A DNA stretch of 64,000 nucleotides from Lichenibacterium dinghuense (lineage in GTDB: Bacteria; Pseudomonadota; Alphaproteobacteria; Rhizobiales; Beijerinckiaceae): positions 434,001-498,000 of the forward strand of contig NZ_JAJLMN010000001.1 in the NCBI RefSeq assembly GCF_021730615.1. Direction: 5' to 3'. Position 1 is the stretch's first letter. Each line of letters opens with the position of its first letter. Below the pieces are notes generated by a model. That model was not told the DNA's origin and did no database searches. It was given only the letters and a program-made list of their open reading frames with translations. Positions 42,358 to 52,729 of this stretch are shown in pieces. The position numbers and the translations under genes are program-made.

Positions 42358-45162
42358 ATGAGCCTCGCCCTGCAAAGCCACGATGCCGCTCCGACCGCCG
42401 AAGCTTCAGCGCTCGACCGCCCACAGCTCGACGCCGACATCGCCCTCCTGCGCGCCGAACACCCCGACGACGCCGCGTTCCGCCGCGCGGTCGTGGACCG
42501 CTTCCGCGCCGCGCTCGGCGCCGGGCGGGCCGCCATCCTGAGCGATTTCGCGGCCGACCACGGCGGCCTGCGCTGCGCGTCGCGGCTCGCGACGCTGCAG
42601 GACGAGATCGTCCGCTCGCTCTACACCTACGTGGTCCGCTACGTGTACCCGCTCGACCGGCCGAGCACGGCGGAGCGGCTCTGCGTGGTCGCGGTCGGGG
42701 GCTACGGCCGCGCCACGCTGGCGCCCGGCTCCGACATCGATCTCCTGTTCCTGCTGCCCTACAAGCAGACGCCGTGGGGCGAGAGCGTGGTCGAGGCCAT
42801 GCTCTACGTGCTGTGGGACCTGCGCCAGAAGGTCGGCCACTCGACCCGCTCGGTCGACGAATGCGTCCGGCAGGCCAAGGCCGACATGACGATCCGCACG
42901 GCCCTGCTGGAAGCGCGCTTCATCCTGGGCGACGCCGCCCTGTTCGACGACCTGCAGCTGCGCTTCGACCGCGACGTCCAGGCCCGGACAGCGCGCGAGT
43001 TCGTCGCCGCCAAGATGGCCGAGCGCGAAACGCGCATCACGCGCGCCGGCGCGTCGCGCTACCTCGTCGAGCCCAACGTCAAGGAGGGCAAGGGGGGGCT
43101 GCGCGACCTCAACACCCTGTTCTGGATCGCCAAATACGCCTACCGGGTGGCCGAGCCCTCCGCCCTCGTCGGGGCGGGCCTGTTCACCGCCAAGGAGTTC
43201 CGGCTGTTCTGCCGCTGCGAGGAGTTCCTGTGGCGCGTCCGCTGCGAGCTCCACGTCGTGTCGGGCCGCGCCGAGGAGCGCCTGTCCTTCGACTACCAGC
43301 GCCGCATCGCGGCCCGCCTCGGCTACGGCACCGGCCCGAGCCTGTCGGGGGTCGAGCGCTTCATGAAGCACTATTTCCTGGTGGCGAAGAACGTCGGCGA
43401 CCTCACCGCCATCGTGTGCTCGGCCATCGAGGAGCGGGAGGCGCCGCAGCCCGCCGCGCTCGACCGCATCGTCCAGGGCCTCAAGCGGCGCACCCGCTCC
43501 ATCGCCGGCACCAACGACTTCCGCGTCGAGTTCGACCGCATCACGGTGACCCGCCGCGACGTCTTCGAGCGCGACCCCGTCAACCTCATCCGCCTGTTCG
43601 CGGTGGCGGACTTCTACGACCTGCCGATCCACCCCGACGCGACGCGCCTCGTGACGCTGTCGCTGCGCCGGGTCGACCGGTCGCTCCGGGAGAACCCGGA
43701 GGCCAACCGCCTGTTCATGGATATCCTGACCTCGCGCCGCGCGCCCGAGACGGCGCTGCGCCGCATGAACGAGGCCGGGGTGCTCGGGCGCTTCATCCCC
43801 GAGTTCGGCCGCATCGTCGCCTTGATGCAGTTCAACATGTACCACCACTACACGGTGGACGAGCACCTGCTGCGGGCCGTCGGCATCCTGGCCGAGATCG
43901 ACGCCGGGCGCTCGCGCGAGGCCCACCCGCTCGCCAACGAGCTGATGCCCACCGTTGCGAGCCGAAACGCCCTCTATCTCGCGGTGTTCCTGCACGACGT
44001 CGCCAAGGGCAAGCAGGAGGACCACTCCCTGGCCGGCGCCGCCCTGGCGCGGGGCCTCGCGCCGCGGCTCGGCCTGTCGGAGGAGGAGACGGAGCTGACC
44101 GCCTGGCTCGTCGAGCACCACCTCGACATGTCCAACACGGCGCAGAGCCGCGACCTCAACGACCGCCGCACCATCGAAACCTTCGCCGGCATCGTCGGAA
44201 CGGTGGAGCAGCTCAAGGCGCTGATGATCCTCACCATCTGCGACATCAAGGCGGTCGGCCCCGGCGTGTGGAACGGGTGGAAGGGTCAACTCCTGCGGAC
44301 CCTCTACACCGAGACCGAGACGCTGCTCAGCGGCGACAGCCCGGACTTCGACCGGCACGCGCGCGTGCTGGCCGCCCAGGACCAGCTCCGCCCCGCCCTA
44401 CCCGAGTTCCCCGACGACGAGTTCCGCGCCTACGTGGCCCGCCACTACGCGCCCTACTGGCTGCGCACCGGCCAGGCGAACCGCATCCGCGACGCCCGGC
44501 TGATCCGCACGCTGTGGCAGCAGGGCAAGGGCTTCGCCAGCGACGTCGCCACCGACCGGTTCCGCTCCATCACCGAGCTGACCATCGTGGCGCCGGACCA
44601 CCCGCGGCTGCTGTCCGTGATCGCGGGGTCCTGCGCCAGCGCGGGCGCCAACATCGTCGACGCGCACATCTACACCACCAAGGACGGGCTCGCGCTCGAC
44701 ACCGTCAGCGTGTCCCGCGCCTTCGACCAGGACGACGACGAGATGCGGCGGGCCGGCCGGATCGCCTCCGGCATCGAGCGCGCCCTGCGCGGCCAGATCC
44801 GGTTGAACGACATGGTGGCGGCCAAGGACGCGTCGCCGAAGGGCGGGCGCGCCGCCTTCGCGCTGCACCCTAAGATCATCGTCGACAACGCCGCCTCGCG
44901 CCGCCACACCGTGCTGCAGGTGAGCGGCGTCGACCGGCCGGGCCTGCTCTACGACCTGACCCGCGCGCTGGCGGGCCTGAGCCTCAACATCGCCTCGGCC
45001 CACATCGCGACCTTCGGCGAGAAGGCGGTCGACAGCTTCTACGTGTCCGACCTCCTCGGCGCGAAGATCACCGATCCGGCGCGCCAGGAGGTGATCCGCC
45101 GCGTGCTCGGCGACGTGTTCGAGCCCGCCCCTCCGGGTGCGCCCTCGGCCGCCGACGCTTGA
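42358..45162 (+). CDS. glnD: [Protein-PII] uridylyltransferase / uridylyl-removing enzyme
   Basis: 934 residues, full-length. The nucleotidyltransferase domain carries VAVGGYGRATLAPGSDIDLL; the GlnD-specific block VEPNVKEGKGGLRDLNTLFW follows; the HD phosphohydrolase domain has VFLHDVAKGKQEDHSLAGA; and two C-terminal ACT domains (ELTIVAPDHPRLLSVIAGSC and VLQVSGVDRPGLLYDLTRAL) sense glutamine. It adds UMP to PII under nitrogen limitation and removes it under excess. GGAGG lies 17 bases before the ATG, further than usual. grpE follows by 55 bases. Confidence 0.97.
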   Translation: MSLALQSHDAAPTAEASALDRPQLDADIALLRAEHPDDAAFRRAVVDRFRAALGAGRAAILSDFAADHGGLRCASRLATLQDEIVRSLYTYVVRYVYPLDRPSTAERLCVVAVGGYGRATLAPGSDIDLLFLLPYKQTPWGESVVEAMLYVLWDLRQKVGHSTRSVDECVRQAKADMTIRTALLEARFILGDAALFDDLQLRFDRDVQARTAREFVAAKMAERETRITRAGASRYLVEPNVKEGKGGLRDLNTLFWIAKYAYRVAEPSALVGAGLFTAKEFRLFCRCEEFLWRVRCELHVVSGRAEERLSFDYQRRIAARLGYGTGPSLSGVERFMKHYFLVAKNVGDLTAIVCSAIEEREAPQPAALDRIVQGLKRRTRSIAGTNDFRVEFDRITVTRRDVFERDPVNLIRLFAVADFYDLPIHPDATRLVTLSLRRVDRSLRENPEANRLFMDILTSRRAPETALRRMNEAGVLGRFIPEFGRIVALMQFNMYHHYTVDEHLLRAVGILAEIDAGRSREAHPLANELMPTVASRNALYLAVFLHDVAKGKQEDHSLAGAALARGLAPRLGLSEEETELTAWLVEHHLDMSNTAQSRDLNDRRTIETFAGIVGTVEQLKALMILTICDIKAVGPGVWNGWKGQLLRTLYTETETLLSGDSPDFDRHARVLAAQDQLRPALPEFPDDEFRAYVARHYAPYWLRTGQANRIRDARLIRTLWQQGKGFASDVATDRFRSITELTIVAPDHPRLLSVIAGSCASAGANIVDAHIYTTKDGLALDTVSVSRAFDQDDDEMRRAGRIASGIERALRGQIRLNDMVAAKDASPKGGRAAFALHPKIIVDNAASRRHTVLQVSGVDRPGLLYDLTRALAGLSLNIASAHIATFGEKAVDSFYVSDLLGAKITDPARQEVIRRVLGDVFEPAPPGAPSAADA

Positions 45163-45217
45163 TTTCCGACCCCCGTCCTCCGATATCGGGGCCGACCTCG
45201 CCTTCCCTGGAGACAGC

Positions 45218-45841
45218 ATGATGACCGACCCCGCCGACACCTCAAACGTCGAGGCGACGGCACCCGAGGCCGACGACGTGCTGCGCGACGGAGCCCCGGC
45301 CTCGGACGCATCCGCCCAGGGCGTGGCCCCGTCGGAGTCGAACGGCGCCGTGGAGGCGCTGCAGGCCGAGGTCGCGTCGCTGAAGGACCGCGTGCTCCGC
45401 ACCATGGCCGAGATGGAGAACCTGCGGCGGCGCACTGAGCGCGAGGTGGCGGACGCCAAGAGCTACGGCGTGACCTCCTTCGCGCGCGAGATGGTGTCCG
45501 CCGTCGACAACCTGCAGCGCGCCGTGGCGAGCCTGCCCGCGGAGGCCAAGGCCGAGGCCTCGCCCGCGCTCCAGTCCTTCGTCCAGGGGATCGAGCTGAC
45601 CGAGCGCGACCTGCTGTCCCGCATGGCGCGCTTCAAGGTGCAGCCGATCGAGACGGTCGGCACCCGCTTCGACCCCAACCGCCACGAGGCCCTGTTCGAG
45701 ATGCCGGACGAGTCGGTGCCGACCGGAACGGTCGTGCAGCAGGTCGAGACCGGCTACGTCATCGGCGAGCGCGTGCTGCGCCCGGCCAAGGTCGGCGTGT
45801 CGCGCGGCGGCCCGAAGCCGGAAGCGGCGCAGCAGGGCTGA
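45218..45841 (+). CDS. grpE: GrpE nucleotide exchange factor
   Basis: 207 residues. An acidic, disordered N-terminus (about 45 residues) precedes the long paired helix (VEALQAEVASLKDRVLRTMA then EMENLRRRTEREV) and the C-terminal beta domain: GVRF-type region VGTRFDPNRHEALFEMPDES and VVQQVETGYVIGERVLRPAK. It releases ADP from DnaK. Two adjacent ATG codons (45218 and 45221) both fit the GGAG just upstream. Neither hrcA nor dnaK is adjacent; it follows glnD and ends in a strong terminator. Confidence 0.96.
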   Translation: MMTDPADTSNVEATAPEADDVLRDGAPASDASAQGVAPSESNGAVEALQAEVASLKDRVLRTMAEMENLRRRTEREVADAKSYGVTSFAREMVSAVDNLQRAVASLPAEAKAEASPALQSFVQGIELTERDLLSRMARFKVQPIETVGTRFDPNRHEALFEMPDESVPTGTVVQQVETGYVIGERVLRPAKVGVSRGGPKPEAAQQG

Positions 45842-45863
45842 CCCGCTCCGGCCACTCACGACT

Positions 45864-45907
45864 GAAACAAAGAACGGCGGGGCATCAGCCCCGCCGTTCT
45901 TTGTTTC
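45864..45907. terminator. Strong bidirectional terminator between grpE and the IlvD/Edd gene
   Basis: A perfect 20 bp stem begins GAAACAAAGAACGGCGGGGC, has a 4-base loop ATCA, and ends with the exact inverse at 45907. The A-rich left end and T-rich right end make it work on both strands. It lies 22 bases past grpE and 50 bases past the convergent dehydratase. Confidence 0.92.
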
Positions 45908-45957
45908 AGACTGCTCTGGGGTGAGCGGCGGCCCTGCCGGCCGCCGCGCCGTCCCGC

Positions 45958-47784
45958 TCAGTGGTTGTCGCGGGGCACGCCCATGGTCTGGGCGACGCGC
46001 TGGTACTTCACCGCCGGCTTGAGCACCATGCCCTCGTCGAACTGGTCCACCATGGAGCGCTGGATCTCCTGCCAGGGCGTCTGGTTCTTGGCAAACTGGT
46101 AGCCGCCTTGCCCCTGCAGCGCGGCGCGGCGCACGTTCAGTTCCTCGGCCGAGAGCAGCATGTCGGCCGTGCGCCGGTTGAGGTCGATGCGCACGCGGTC
46201 GCCGGTCTGCAGCAGGGCGAGCCCGCCGCCCGCCGCGGCCTCGGGCGAGGCGTTGAGGATCGAGGGCGAGGCCGAGGTGCCGGACTGCCGCCCGTCGCCG
46301 ATGCAGGGCAGCGACAGGATCCCGCGCTTGATGAGGGCCGCAGGCGGCTGCATGTTCACCACCTCGGCGCCGCCGGGGTAGCCGATCGGCCCGGTGCCCC
46401 GGATGAACAGCAGGCAGTGCTCGTCGATCTCCAGCGCCGGGTCGTCGATGCGGTGGTGGTAGTCCTCCGGCCCCTCGAACACGATGGCGCGGCCCTCGAA
46501 GGCGCCGGGGTCGCTCGCGTTGGACAGGTAGCGCTCCTCGAACTCCTTCGAGATCACGCTGGTCTTCATCACCGCGTTGTCGAACAGGTTGCCGCGCAGC
46601 ACGATGAAGCCCGCATCCTCGCGCAGCGGCGCCGCGATCGGGAAGATCACGTCCGCGTCGAGCGTCTTGCGGCCGCGGTTGTTGTCGCCGAAGCTCTTGC
46701 CGTTGGCCGTGAGCGCGCCCTCGCGGACGAGGCCCTTCTCCATGAGTTGCGCCACCACGGCCGGCACGCCGCCGGCGCGGTGGAACTCCTCGCCGAGGTA
46801 CTTGCCGGCCGGCTGCATGTTGACCAGCAGCGGCACCTTGTGGCCGAGCGTCTCCCAGTCGAAGATGTCGAGCGGCACGCCGGCGTGGCGCGCGATGGCG
46901 TTGATGTGGATCGTCGCGTTGGTCGAGCCGCCGATGGCCGAGTTGACCACGATGGCGTTCTCGATGGCCTCGCGGGTGATGATGTCGGAGGGCTTGAGGT
47001 CCTCCCACACCATGTCGACGATGCGCCGGCCGGTCTCGTAGGCGATCTGCCCGCGCTCGCGGTAGGGCGCCGGGATGGCGGCGCAGCCCGGCAGCGTCAT
47101 GCCGAGCGCTTCCGCCAGCGCGTTCATGGTCGAGGCCGTCCCCATGGTGTTGCAGTGGCCGACCGAGGGCGCCGAGGAGGTCACGATCTCCATGAACTCC
47201 TCGTAGTCGATGTGGCCCGCCGCCATCTCCTCGCGGCTCTTCCACACGATGGTGCCGGACCCCGTGCGCTCGCCGTTGTGCCAGCCGTTCAGCATCGGCC
47301 CGCCGCAGAGCACGATGGCGGGGATGTTCACGGTGGCGGCCGCCATGATGCAGGCCGGGGTGGTCTTGTCGCAGCCGGTGGTCAGCACCACGCCGTCGAG
47401 CGGGTAGCCGTAGAGTGTCTCGACGAGGCCGAGGTAGGCGAGGTTGCGGTCGAGGGCGGCCGTCGGGCGCTTGCCGGTCTCCTGGATCGGGTGGACCGGG
47501 AACTCCATCGGCACGCCGCCCATGGCGATGATGCCGTCGCGCACGCGCTTGGCGAGCTCGAGGTGGTGACGGTTGCAGGGGCTGAGGTCGTTGCCGGTCT
47601 GGGCGATGCCGATGATGGGCTTGCCGGAGCGGAGTTCGCCGGGGGTCAGGCCGAAGTTCAGGTAGCGCTCGATGTAGAGCGCCGTCATGCCCGGGTTCTC
47701 GGGATTGTCGAACCACAGCTGCGAACGCAGCTTGCGCGGCCCCGCGGCGCCGTTCCCCGACACGCCGTTCACCGATCCACCCAT
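45958..47784 (-). CDS. IlvD/Edd family dehydratase, probably a sugar-acid dehydratase
   Basis: 608 residues. Three Fe-S cysteines sit in [23 protein letters not shown] and [14 protein letters not shown], and [25 protein letters not shown] and [13 protein letters not shown] are family blocks. The long, GGSVN-type head and blocks [20 protein letters not shown] and [11 protein letters not shown] are nearer to L-arabinonate / D-xylonate type dehydratases than to IlvD of isoleucine synthesis. It removes water from a sugar acid to give a 2-keto-3-deoxy acid. A strong GAGGAGG precedes the ATG. No other sugar-acid gene is adjacent. Confidence 0.9.
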   Translation of the reverse strand: MGGSVNGVSGNGAAGPRKLRSQLWFDNPENPGMTALYIERYLNFGLTPGELRSGKPIIGIAQTGNDLSPCNRHHLELAKRVRDGIIAMGGVPMEFPVHPIQETGKRPTAALDRNLAYLGLVETLYGYPLDGVVLTTGCDKTTPACIMAAATVNIPAIVLCGGPMLNGWHNGERTGSGTIVWKSREEMAAGHIDYEEFMEIVTSSAPSVGHCNTMGTASTMNALAEALGMTLPGCAAIPAPYRERGQIAYETGRRIVDMVWEDLKPSDIITREAIENAIVVNSAIGGSTNATIHINAIARHAGVPLDIFDWETLGHKVPLLVNMQPAGKYLGEEFHRAGGVPAVVAQLMEKGLVREGALTANGKSFGDNNRGRKTLDADVIFPIAAPLREDAGFIVLRGNLFDNAVMKTSVISKEFEERYLSNASDPGAFEGRAIVFEGPEDYHHRIDDPALEIDEHCLLFIRGTGPIGYPGGAEVVNMQPPAALIKRGILSLPCIGDGRQSGTSASPSILNASPEAAAGGGLALLQTGDRVRIDLNRRTADMLLSAEELNVRRAALQGQGGYQFAKNQTPWQEIQRSMVDQFDEGMVLKPAVKYQRVAQTMGVPRDNH

Positions 47785-47953
47785 GGCGTCCTCCTCGCTT
47801 TAGATGTCTTCTAGGCCGGCCGAGATTGTCGGACAAGTCGCATTGTCGTCACAGCTCGCGGCGCCGTCCTGCCACATTTCTGCCCCGTGCCGCCGAACCC
47901 TTCGACAGGCCGCGCGTTCTCTGCCCGGGTCGCAACCAGTTCAGGGATACACA

Positions 47954-48169
47954 ATGCGCAAGATCATCGTCGCCGTGGCGGCTCTCGCCGCGCTGGGTTC
48001 GGTGTCCGTGTCCGAGGCCCAGGCGGGCTGCATCACCGGCGCGATCGTCGGCGGCATCGCCGGCCACTTCGCCCATCACGGCCTCGCCGGCGCGGCCGCC
48101 GGCTGCGCGGCCGGCCACTACGCTTCCAAGTATCGCCGCAGCCACCGTTACTATCGTCGCGCCTACTGA
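47954..48169 (+). CDS. Small secreted glycine-zipper protein
   Basis: 71 residues. A signal peptide (KIIVAVAALAALGSVSVSEA, cleavage likely after AQA) is followed by two glycine-zipper stretches (ITGAIVGGIAGHFAHHGLAG and AAAGCAAGHYASKY) and a basic Tyr/Arg/His tail. Such proteins sit in or on the outer membrane or periplasm. AGGGA lies 6 bases before the ATG at 47954. Function unknown; it stands alone, divergent from the IlvD/Edd gene. Confidence 0.82.
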   Translation: MRKIIVAVAALAALGSVSVSEAQAGCITGAIVGGIAGHFAHHGLAGAAAGCAAGHYASKYRRSHRYYRRAY

Positions 48170-48212
48170 GCGATCCGACGGCGGGGCGCCGCGCGAGCGG
48201 CGCCTCTCCGCG

Positions 48213-49421
48213 TCAGCCGAAGGCCTGCAGCCCCGTGATGGCACGCCCGAGGATGAGCGCGTGGACGTCGTGGGTGCCCTCGTAGGTGTTCACCGTTTCC
48301 AGGTTCTGGCTGTGGCGCATGACGCCGTACTCGGCCGTGATGCCGTTGCCGCCGTGCATGTCGCGCGACGTGCGGGCGATGTCGAGCGCCACGCCGCAGT
48401 TGTTGCGCTTCACCAGCGAGATCATCTCGGGCGCCGTCCGCCCCTCGTCCATCAGCCGCCCGACGCGCAACGACGCCTGGAGGCCGAGCGCGATGCCGGT
48501 CTGCATGTCGGCGAGCTTCTTCTGGATGAGCTGCGTGGCCGCCAGGGGCCGCTTGAACTGGTGCCGGTCCAGCGTGTAGCCGCGCGCCCGATGCATGCAG
48601 TCCTCCGCGGCGCCCATCACGCCCCAGGAGATGCCGTAGCGCGCCCGGTTGAGGCAGCCGAACGGCCCCTTCAGCCCCGACACGCCGGGCAGCAGCGCCT
48701 CCTCGCCGACCGCGACGTCCTCCATCACGATCTGCCCCGTGACGGAGGCGCGCAGGCTGAGCTTGCCGGCGATGCGCGGGGCGGAGAGGCCCTTCATACC
48801 CTTCTCGAGCACGAAGCCGCGGATGGCGCCGTCATGCGCGTCCGACTTGGCCCAGACCACGAAGACGTCGGCGATCGGCGCGTTGGAGATCCAGGTCTTG
48901 GCGCCGGAGATGACGTAGCCGCCCTCGACCTTGCGGGCCCGCGTCAGCATGCCGGCGGGGTCGGAGCCGGCGTCGGGCTCGGTCAGGCCGAAGCAGCCGA
49001 TCAGGGTGCCGGAGGCGAGTCCCGGCAGATACTTCGCGCGCTGCGCCTCGCTGCCGTAGGCGTGGATCGGGTACATGACCAGCGAGGACTGCACGCTCAT
49101 CATCGAGCGGTAGCCCGAATCGACGCGCTCGACCTCGCGCGCCACGAGGCCGTAGGACACGTAGGACGCGCCGGCGCAGCCGTAGTCCTCCGGCAGCGTC
49201 ACGCCGAGGAGGCCGAGCGCGCCCATCTCGGCGAAGATCTCGGGCTCGACCGCCTCGTCACGGTAGGCGGCGAGGATGCGCGGGGCGAGCTTCTCGTGCG
49301 CGTAGTCCCGCGCCGTGTCGCGGATCATGCGCTCCTCGGCCGAGAGCTGATCGTCGAGGAGCAGCGGGTCGTCCCACTGGAAGGCCGCGGCCTTGGGCAG
49401 GACTCGGTCGTGGGCGTTCAT
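48213..49421 (-). CDS. gcdH: Acyl-CoA dehydrogenase, glutaryl-CoA dehydrogenase type
   Basis: 402 residues. FAD-binding [54 protein letters not shown] with the conserved Arg, [20 protein letters not shown], and [20 protein letters not shown] with the catalytic Glu mark the glutaryl-CoA branch. It oxidises and decarboxylates glutaryl-CoA to crotonyl-CoA in lysine and aromatic breakdown. I chose the ATG at 49419-49421 because GGGGAGG lies 7 bases upstream; an in-frame ATG at 49457 is further out. No CoA-transferase gene is next to it. Confidence 0.92.
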   Translation of the reverse strand: MNAHDRVLPKAAAFQWDDPLLLDDQLSAEERMIRDTARDYAHEKLAPRILAAYRDEAVEPEIFAEMGALGLLGVTLPEDYGCAGASYVSYGLVAREVERVDSGYRSMMSVQSSLVMYPIHAYGSEAQRAKYLPGLASGTLIGCFGLTEPDAGSDPAGMLTRARKVEGGYVISGAKTWISNAPIADVFVVWAKSDAHDGAIRGFVLEKGMKGLSAPRIAGKLSLRASVTGQIVMEDVAVGEEALLPGVSGLKGPFGCLNRARYGISWGVMGAAEDCMHRARGYTLDRHQFKRPLAATQLIQKKLADMQTGIALGLQASLRVGRLMDEGRTAPEMISLVKRNNCGVALDIARTSRDMHGGNGITAEYGVMRHSQNLETVNTYEGTHDVHALILGRAITGLQAFG

Positions 49422-49527
49422 GGCGGGCCTCCCCGGCGGCGGCGGGCCGTCGCTCATCGAGCCATGCTAGTCTCGGCCGACGGCGAAGGCCAGGAGCCAC
49501 CGCGTCGCTCGCGCGCCGCGGAAACGG

Positions 49528-51957
49528 TCAGCCCCTGAGCGTGCCGCCCGTCTTCTTCGCCACCGCCTCGACCACCCGCTTGCTCACGGCGTCGAGGTCG
49601 GCCTCGGCCAGCGTCCGATCCTTCGGCTGCAGCGTCACCGCGATGGCGACGGACTTCTGCCCCTCCGGCACGCCCTTGCCCTCGTAGACGTCGAAGACCG
49701 ACACGCCCGACACCAGCGCGCGGTCGGCGCCCTGCGCCGCGCCGGCGAGGTCGGCGGCGGCGACCTCGCGGTCGACCAGGAAGGCGAAGTCGCGCTCCAC
49801 CGGCTGGAGGTCCGACAGGAGGAGCTTCGGCCGCGCCTTGGTGGGCCTCGCCTTGGGGGCCGGCAGGGCGTCGAGGGTGATCTCGAAGACCGCGAGCGGG
49901 CCCGCGACGTCGAGCGCGCGCAGCACCTCCGGGTGGACCTCGCCGCAGAAGCCGACCGTGTTCTTCGGCCCCATGCGAAAGGTGAGCGAGCGGCCGGGAT
50001 GCAGCCAGTCCGGCCCGCCCGGCACCGCCTGCACGGCGGCGGGGTTGACGCCCAGCGCGGCGATCAGCGCCAGCGCGTCCGCCTTGGCGTCGAACACGCC
50101 GACGGCGCCGGCCGCTCCCGTCCAGTGCCGCCCCGCGCCGGCCGCCTTGGCGGTGCCGCGGCGCAGGCCGGCAGCAACCACGCGCTGGTCGACCTCGCCG
50201 TCGCCGAGGAACACCTGGCCGACCTCGAACAGGGCGACGTCGCCCGCCCCGCGCGCCGCGTTGCGCCCGGCGCCCGCGATGAGGCCGGGCAGCAGGCTCG
50301 GCCGCATGGCGCTGAGGTCGGCCGCGATGGGGTTGGCGAGCCTGAGCTCCGGCTTGCCGCCGCCGAACAGCTTGGCCTGCTCGTCCGACACGAAGCTCCA
50401 GGTGACGGCTTCGAGCAGGCCCTCCCCGGCCAGCACGCGCTTGGCGAGGCGCGTGCGGCGCTGCAGCAGGGTCAGCACCGGGCGCGGCACGCCGGGCTCG
50501 CGCGGCAGCGGCTGCGATTCGACGCGGTCGAGGCCGGCGATGCGGACGATCTCCTCGACGAGGTCGGCCTTGCCGTGAACGTCCGGCCGCCACGACGGCA
50601 CGCGCACGACGATCCGGTCGGCATTGTCGGGGTGCCCGACGAGGTCGAAGCCGAGCTTCTCCAGGATGCGCTGCATCTCGGAGGGCTCGAGGTCGAGCCC
50701 CGTCAGCCGGTGAACCTCGCTCAGGGGGAAGTCGATGCGGTGGTCCGGCTTCGGCACGGCGCCGGCCAGCGTCACGTCGGAGGGCTCGCCGCCGCAGATG
50801 TCGAGCACGAGCCGCGTCGCGAGGTCGAGCCCCGGCACGGTATAGGCCGGGTCGACGCCGCGTTCGAAGCGGTAGCGCGCGTCGGAGGACAGCGACAGCC
50901 GGCGGCCCGTCTGGGCCACGTTGGTCGTGTCCCACAGCGCGCTCTCGATCAGCACGTCCGTCGTATCCTCGCCGCAGCCCGAGGCCTCGCCGCCCATGAT
51001 GCCGGCGATGGATTCGACGCCCCGATCGTCGGCGATCACCACCGCCGAGGGGTCGAGCGCGTAGGAGCGGCCGTTCAGGGCCTGCAGCGACTCGCCCTCC
51101 CGGGCGCGGCGCACCGTGATGGCGCCGTGGACCTTGGCGGCGTCGAAGACGTGCAGGGGCCGGCCGCGGTCGAAGGTCATGTAGTTGGTGATGTCGACCA
51201 GCGCGTTGATGGGGCGCAGGCCGATGGCGGCGAGCCGCCGCCGCATCCAGTCGGGCGAGGGCCCGTTCCTCACGCCGCGCACGAGGCGCAGCGCGAAGGC
51301 GGGGCACAGGTGCTCGTCGCCCGCCGCGAGGTCGAGCTCCAGCGCGACCGGCTGGGCGAAGCGGCCCTCGACGGCCGGCGCCGCCTCGTCCCTCAGGCGG
51401 CCGAGCCCCAGGGCGGCGAGGTCCCGCGCGATGCCGCGGACGCCGGCGGCGTCGGGCCGGTTCGGCGTCAGCGCGACGTCGATCACGGGGTCGTCCATGC
51501 CGGCGTAGGCGCCGTAGGCGCGGCCGACCGGCGCGTCACCGGGCAGCTCCGTGATGCCGTCGTGCTCCTCCGACAGGCCGAGCTCGGCGGCCGAGCACAG
51601 CATGCCGTCCGACGCGACGCCGCGGATCACGCCGGAGGCGATCGTGAGGTCCTTTCCAGGGATGTAGGTGCCCGGCGCCGAGAAGACCGTGAGCAGCCCC
51701 GCCCGCGCGTTGGGCGCCCCGCACACGACCTGCACGGGCGCGCCCGCGCCGGTGTCGACGGAGCAGACGCGCAGCCGGTCGGCGTTGGGATGCTGCGTCG
51801 CCTCGATGACGCGGGCGACCGTGAAGCCGCGCAGACGCTCGGCCGGGTCCTCGATGCCCTCGACCTCGAGCCCGACGCGGGTCAGGGCGTCGGCGATGTC
51901 GGCGAGCGTGGCCTCGGTGTCGAGGTGGTCCTTGAGCCAGGAGAGGGTGAATTTCAT
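49528..51957 (-). CDS. pheT: Phenylalanyl-tRNA synthetase beta subunit
   Basis: 809 residues with the bacterial order: N-terminal [15 protein letters not shown], a tRNA-binding OB fold ([20 protein letters not shown]), the B3/4 editing domain, B5 ([20 protein letters not shown]), the catalytic-like core ([28 protein letters not shown]) and the C-terminal anticodon-binding FDX-ACB domain ([32 protein letters not shown]). With PheS it charges tRNA-Phe. Two extra genes separate it from pheS, which is unusual since the pair is normally adjacent. Confidence 0.97.
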   Translation of the reverse strand: MKFTLSWLKDHLDTEATLADIADALTRVGLEVEGIEDPAERLRGFTVARVIEATQHPNADRLRVCSVDTGAGAPVQVVCGAPNARAGLLTVFSAPGTYIPGKDLTIASGVIRGVASDGMLCSAAELGLSEEHDGITELPGDAPVGRAYGAYAGMDDPVIDVALTPNRPDAAGVRGIARDLAALGLGRLRDEAAPAVEGRFAQPVALELDLAAGDEHLCPAFALRLVRGVRNGPSPDWMRRRLAAIGLRPINALVDITNYMTFDRGRPLHVFDAAKVHGAITVRRAREGESLQALNGRSYALDPSAVVIADDRGVESIAGIMGGEASGCGEDTTDVLIESALWDTTNVAQTGRRLSLSSDARYRFERGVDPAYTVPGLDLATRLVLDICGGEPSDVTLAGAVPKPDHRIDFPLSEVHRLTGLDLEPSEMQRILEKLGFDLVGHPDNADRIVVRVPSWRPDVHGKADLVEEIVRIAGLDRVESQPLPREPGVPRPVLTLLQRRTRLAKRVLAGEGLLEAVTWSFVSDEQAKLFGGGKPELRLANPIAADLSAMRPSLLPGLIAGAGRNAARGAGDVALFEVGQVFLGDGEVDQRVVAAGLRRGTAKAAGAGRHWTGAAGAVGVFDAKADALALIAALGVNPAAVQAVPGGPDWLHPGRSLTFRMGPKNTVGFCGEVHPEVLRALDVAGPLAVFEITLDALPAPKARPTKARPKLLLSDLQPVERDFAFLVDREVAAADLAGAAQGADRALVSGVSVFDVYEGKGVPEGQKSVAIAVTLQPKDRTLAEADLDAVSKRVVEAVAKKTGGTLRG

Positions 51958-51975
51958 GGGTCCGAGGTGTCCGGG

Positions 51976-52416
51976 TCAGCGTGGCTTGACGACGAGCTTG
52001 ATCGCGAGCGCGAGCTTCTCATCAGCCGTGAGGGCGTTCAGGGCGTCGATCGCCTGCGCTGCGACCTCGATGAGATCGAGCGTGTCGGCGCGGTTCAGCG
52101 AGAAGGGCTCGGGGCTGTAGTCCGCCTCGTGCCGCTTGTCTTGAAGGCTCTTGAACGCCCTCGCGACCACGGACAACCGAGGCCCGGCCCCTCTCAGCCC
52201 GTCGAGAGCCTTCTTATGGTCCAGCGATCGATAGACCGGAGTGTAGTGCCGCCAGGGCTTCTCGCCGACGAGGCTCCCGGCGCAGAGCGTGCAGAGGGTG
52301 TGGAAGAGAGCGTAGTAGGCGCTCGATGCGGCCCGACGCAGCGAGACCGACCTCGGCCGCCCGGCCTCACGACGCGCCAGTCCGCGGGCGAGATCCAGCA
52401 GATCCTCCGGCTTCAT
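51976..52416 (-). CDS. HEPN-like helical protein inserted between pheS and pheT
   Basis: 146 residues, all-helical in look. RRAASSAYYALFHTLCTLCA and the later KRHEADYSPEPFSLNRADTL are typical of a HEPN-like subgroup (the xSAYYALFH helix and RHxADY motif). Many HEPN proteins are RNases or toxins, but the canonical R-x4-6-H active motif is not evident here; R95-H96 of KRHEADY is the likely functional spot. Its start overlaps the stop of the preceding 99-residue gene (ATGA), so the two are coupled. pheT begins 18 bases after its stop, so it is in the pheS-pheT transcript. Confidence 0.8.
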   Translation of the reverse strand: MKPEDLLDLARGLARREAGRPRSVSLRRAASSAYYALFHTLCTLCAGSLVGEKPWRHYTPVYRSLDHKKALDGLRGAGPRLSVVARAFKSLQDKRHEADYSPEPFSLNRADTLDLIEVAAQAIDALNALTADEKLALAIKLVVKPR

Positions 52417-52712
52417 GACTCGGAGCTTCTGGCCGACTCCCCTTCGTCGGCCGCCTCCTCGCCGAGGTAGCGGAACTTGACGTAGGCGAAACGGCGCTCT
52501 CCGGCCGCGATGAGCGCGTCATTGACGCCGGTCATCGCCGACAGCAGCCGTTCACCGCCGAGACGCGGAGTCGAATGCGGGACTTCGATCGCGACGTAGT
52601 AGGCTTCCTCGTCGTCCTGGTCGTGCCCGAAGACGACGTCGACGCCGTTGATCGACATCGGTCCCAGGGCGGCGTGAACCGCCGCCTCGATGACGTGCTG
52701 GACGTCCTCCAT
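52413..52712 (-). CDS. Unknown protein coupled to the HEPN-like gene
   Basis: 99 residues. After a short helix (EDVQHVIEAAVHAALGPM) comes a beta-type stretch INGVDVVFGHDQDDEEAYYV with an acidic cluster, then VPHSTPRLGGERLLSAMTGV, AAGERRFAYVKFRYLGEEAA and a Ser/Glu-rich tail. I do not recognise a family; it lacks the GSxxxGxxxxxSD motif of minimal nucleotidyltransferases that often accompany HEPN proteins. AGAGGAGGGCGCGG before the ATG at 52710-52712 is a strong ribosome site. It lies 17 bases after the pheS stop and overlaps the HEPN-like gene by 4 bases. Confidence 0.75.
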   Translation of the reverse strand: MEDVQHVIEAAVHAALGPMSINGVDVVFGHDQDDEEAYYVAIEVPHSTPRLGGERLLSAMTGVNDALIAAGERRFAYVKFRYLGEEAADEGESARSSES

Positions 52713-52729
52713 CCGCGCCCTCCTCTGCG

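Noticed and set aside
45961-47814. A 617-codon open frame opposite the IlvD/Edd gene
   Set aside because: Shadow of a conserved gene, with typical His/Val/Arg-rich antisense composition.
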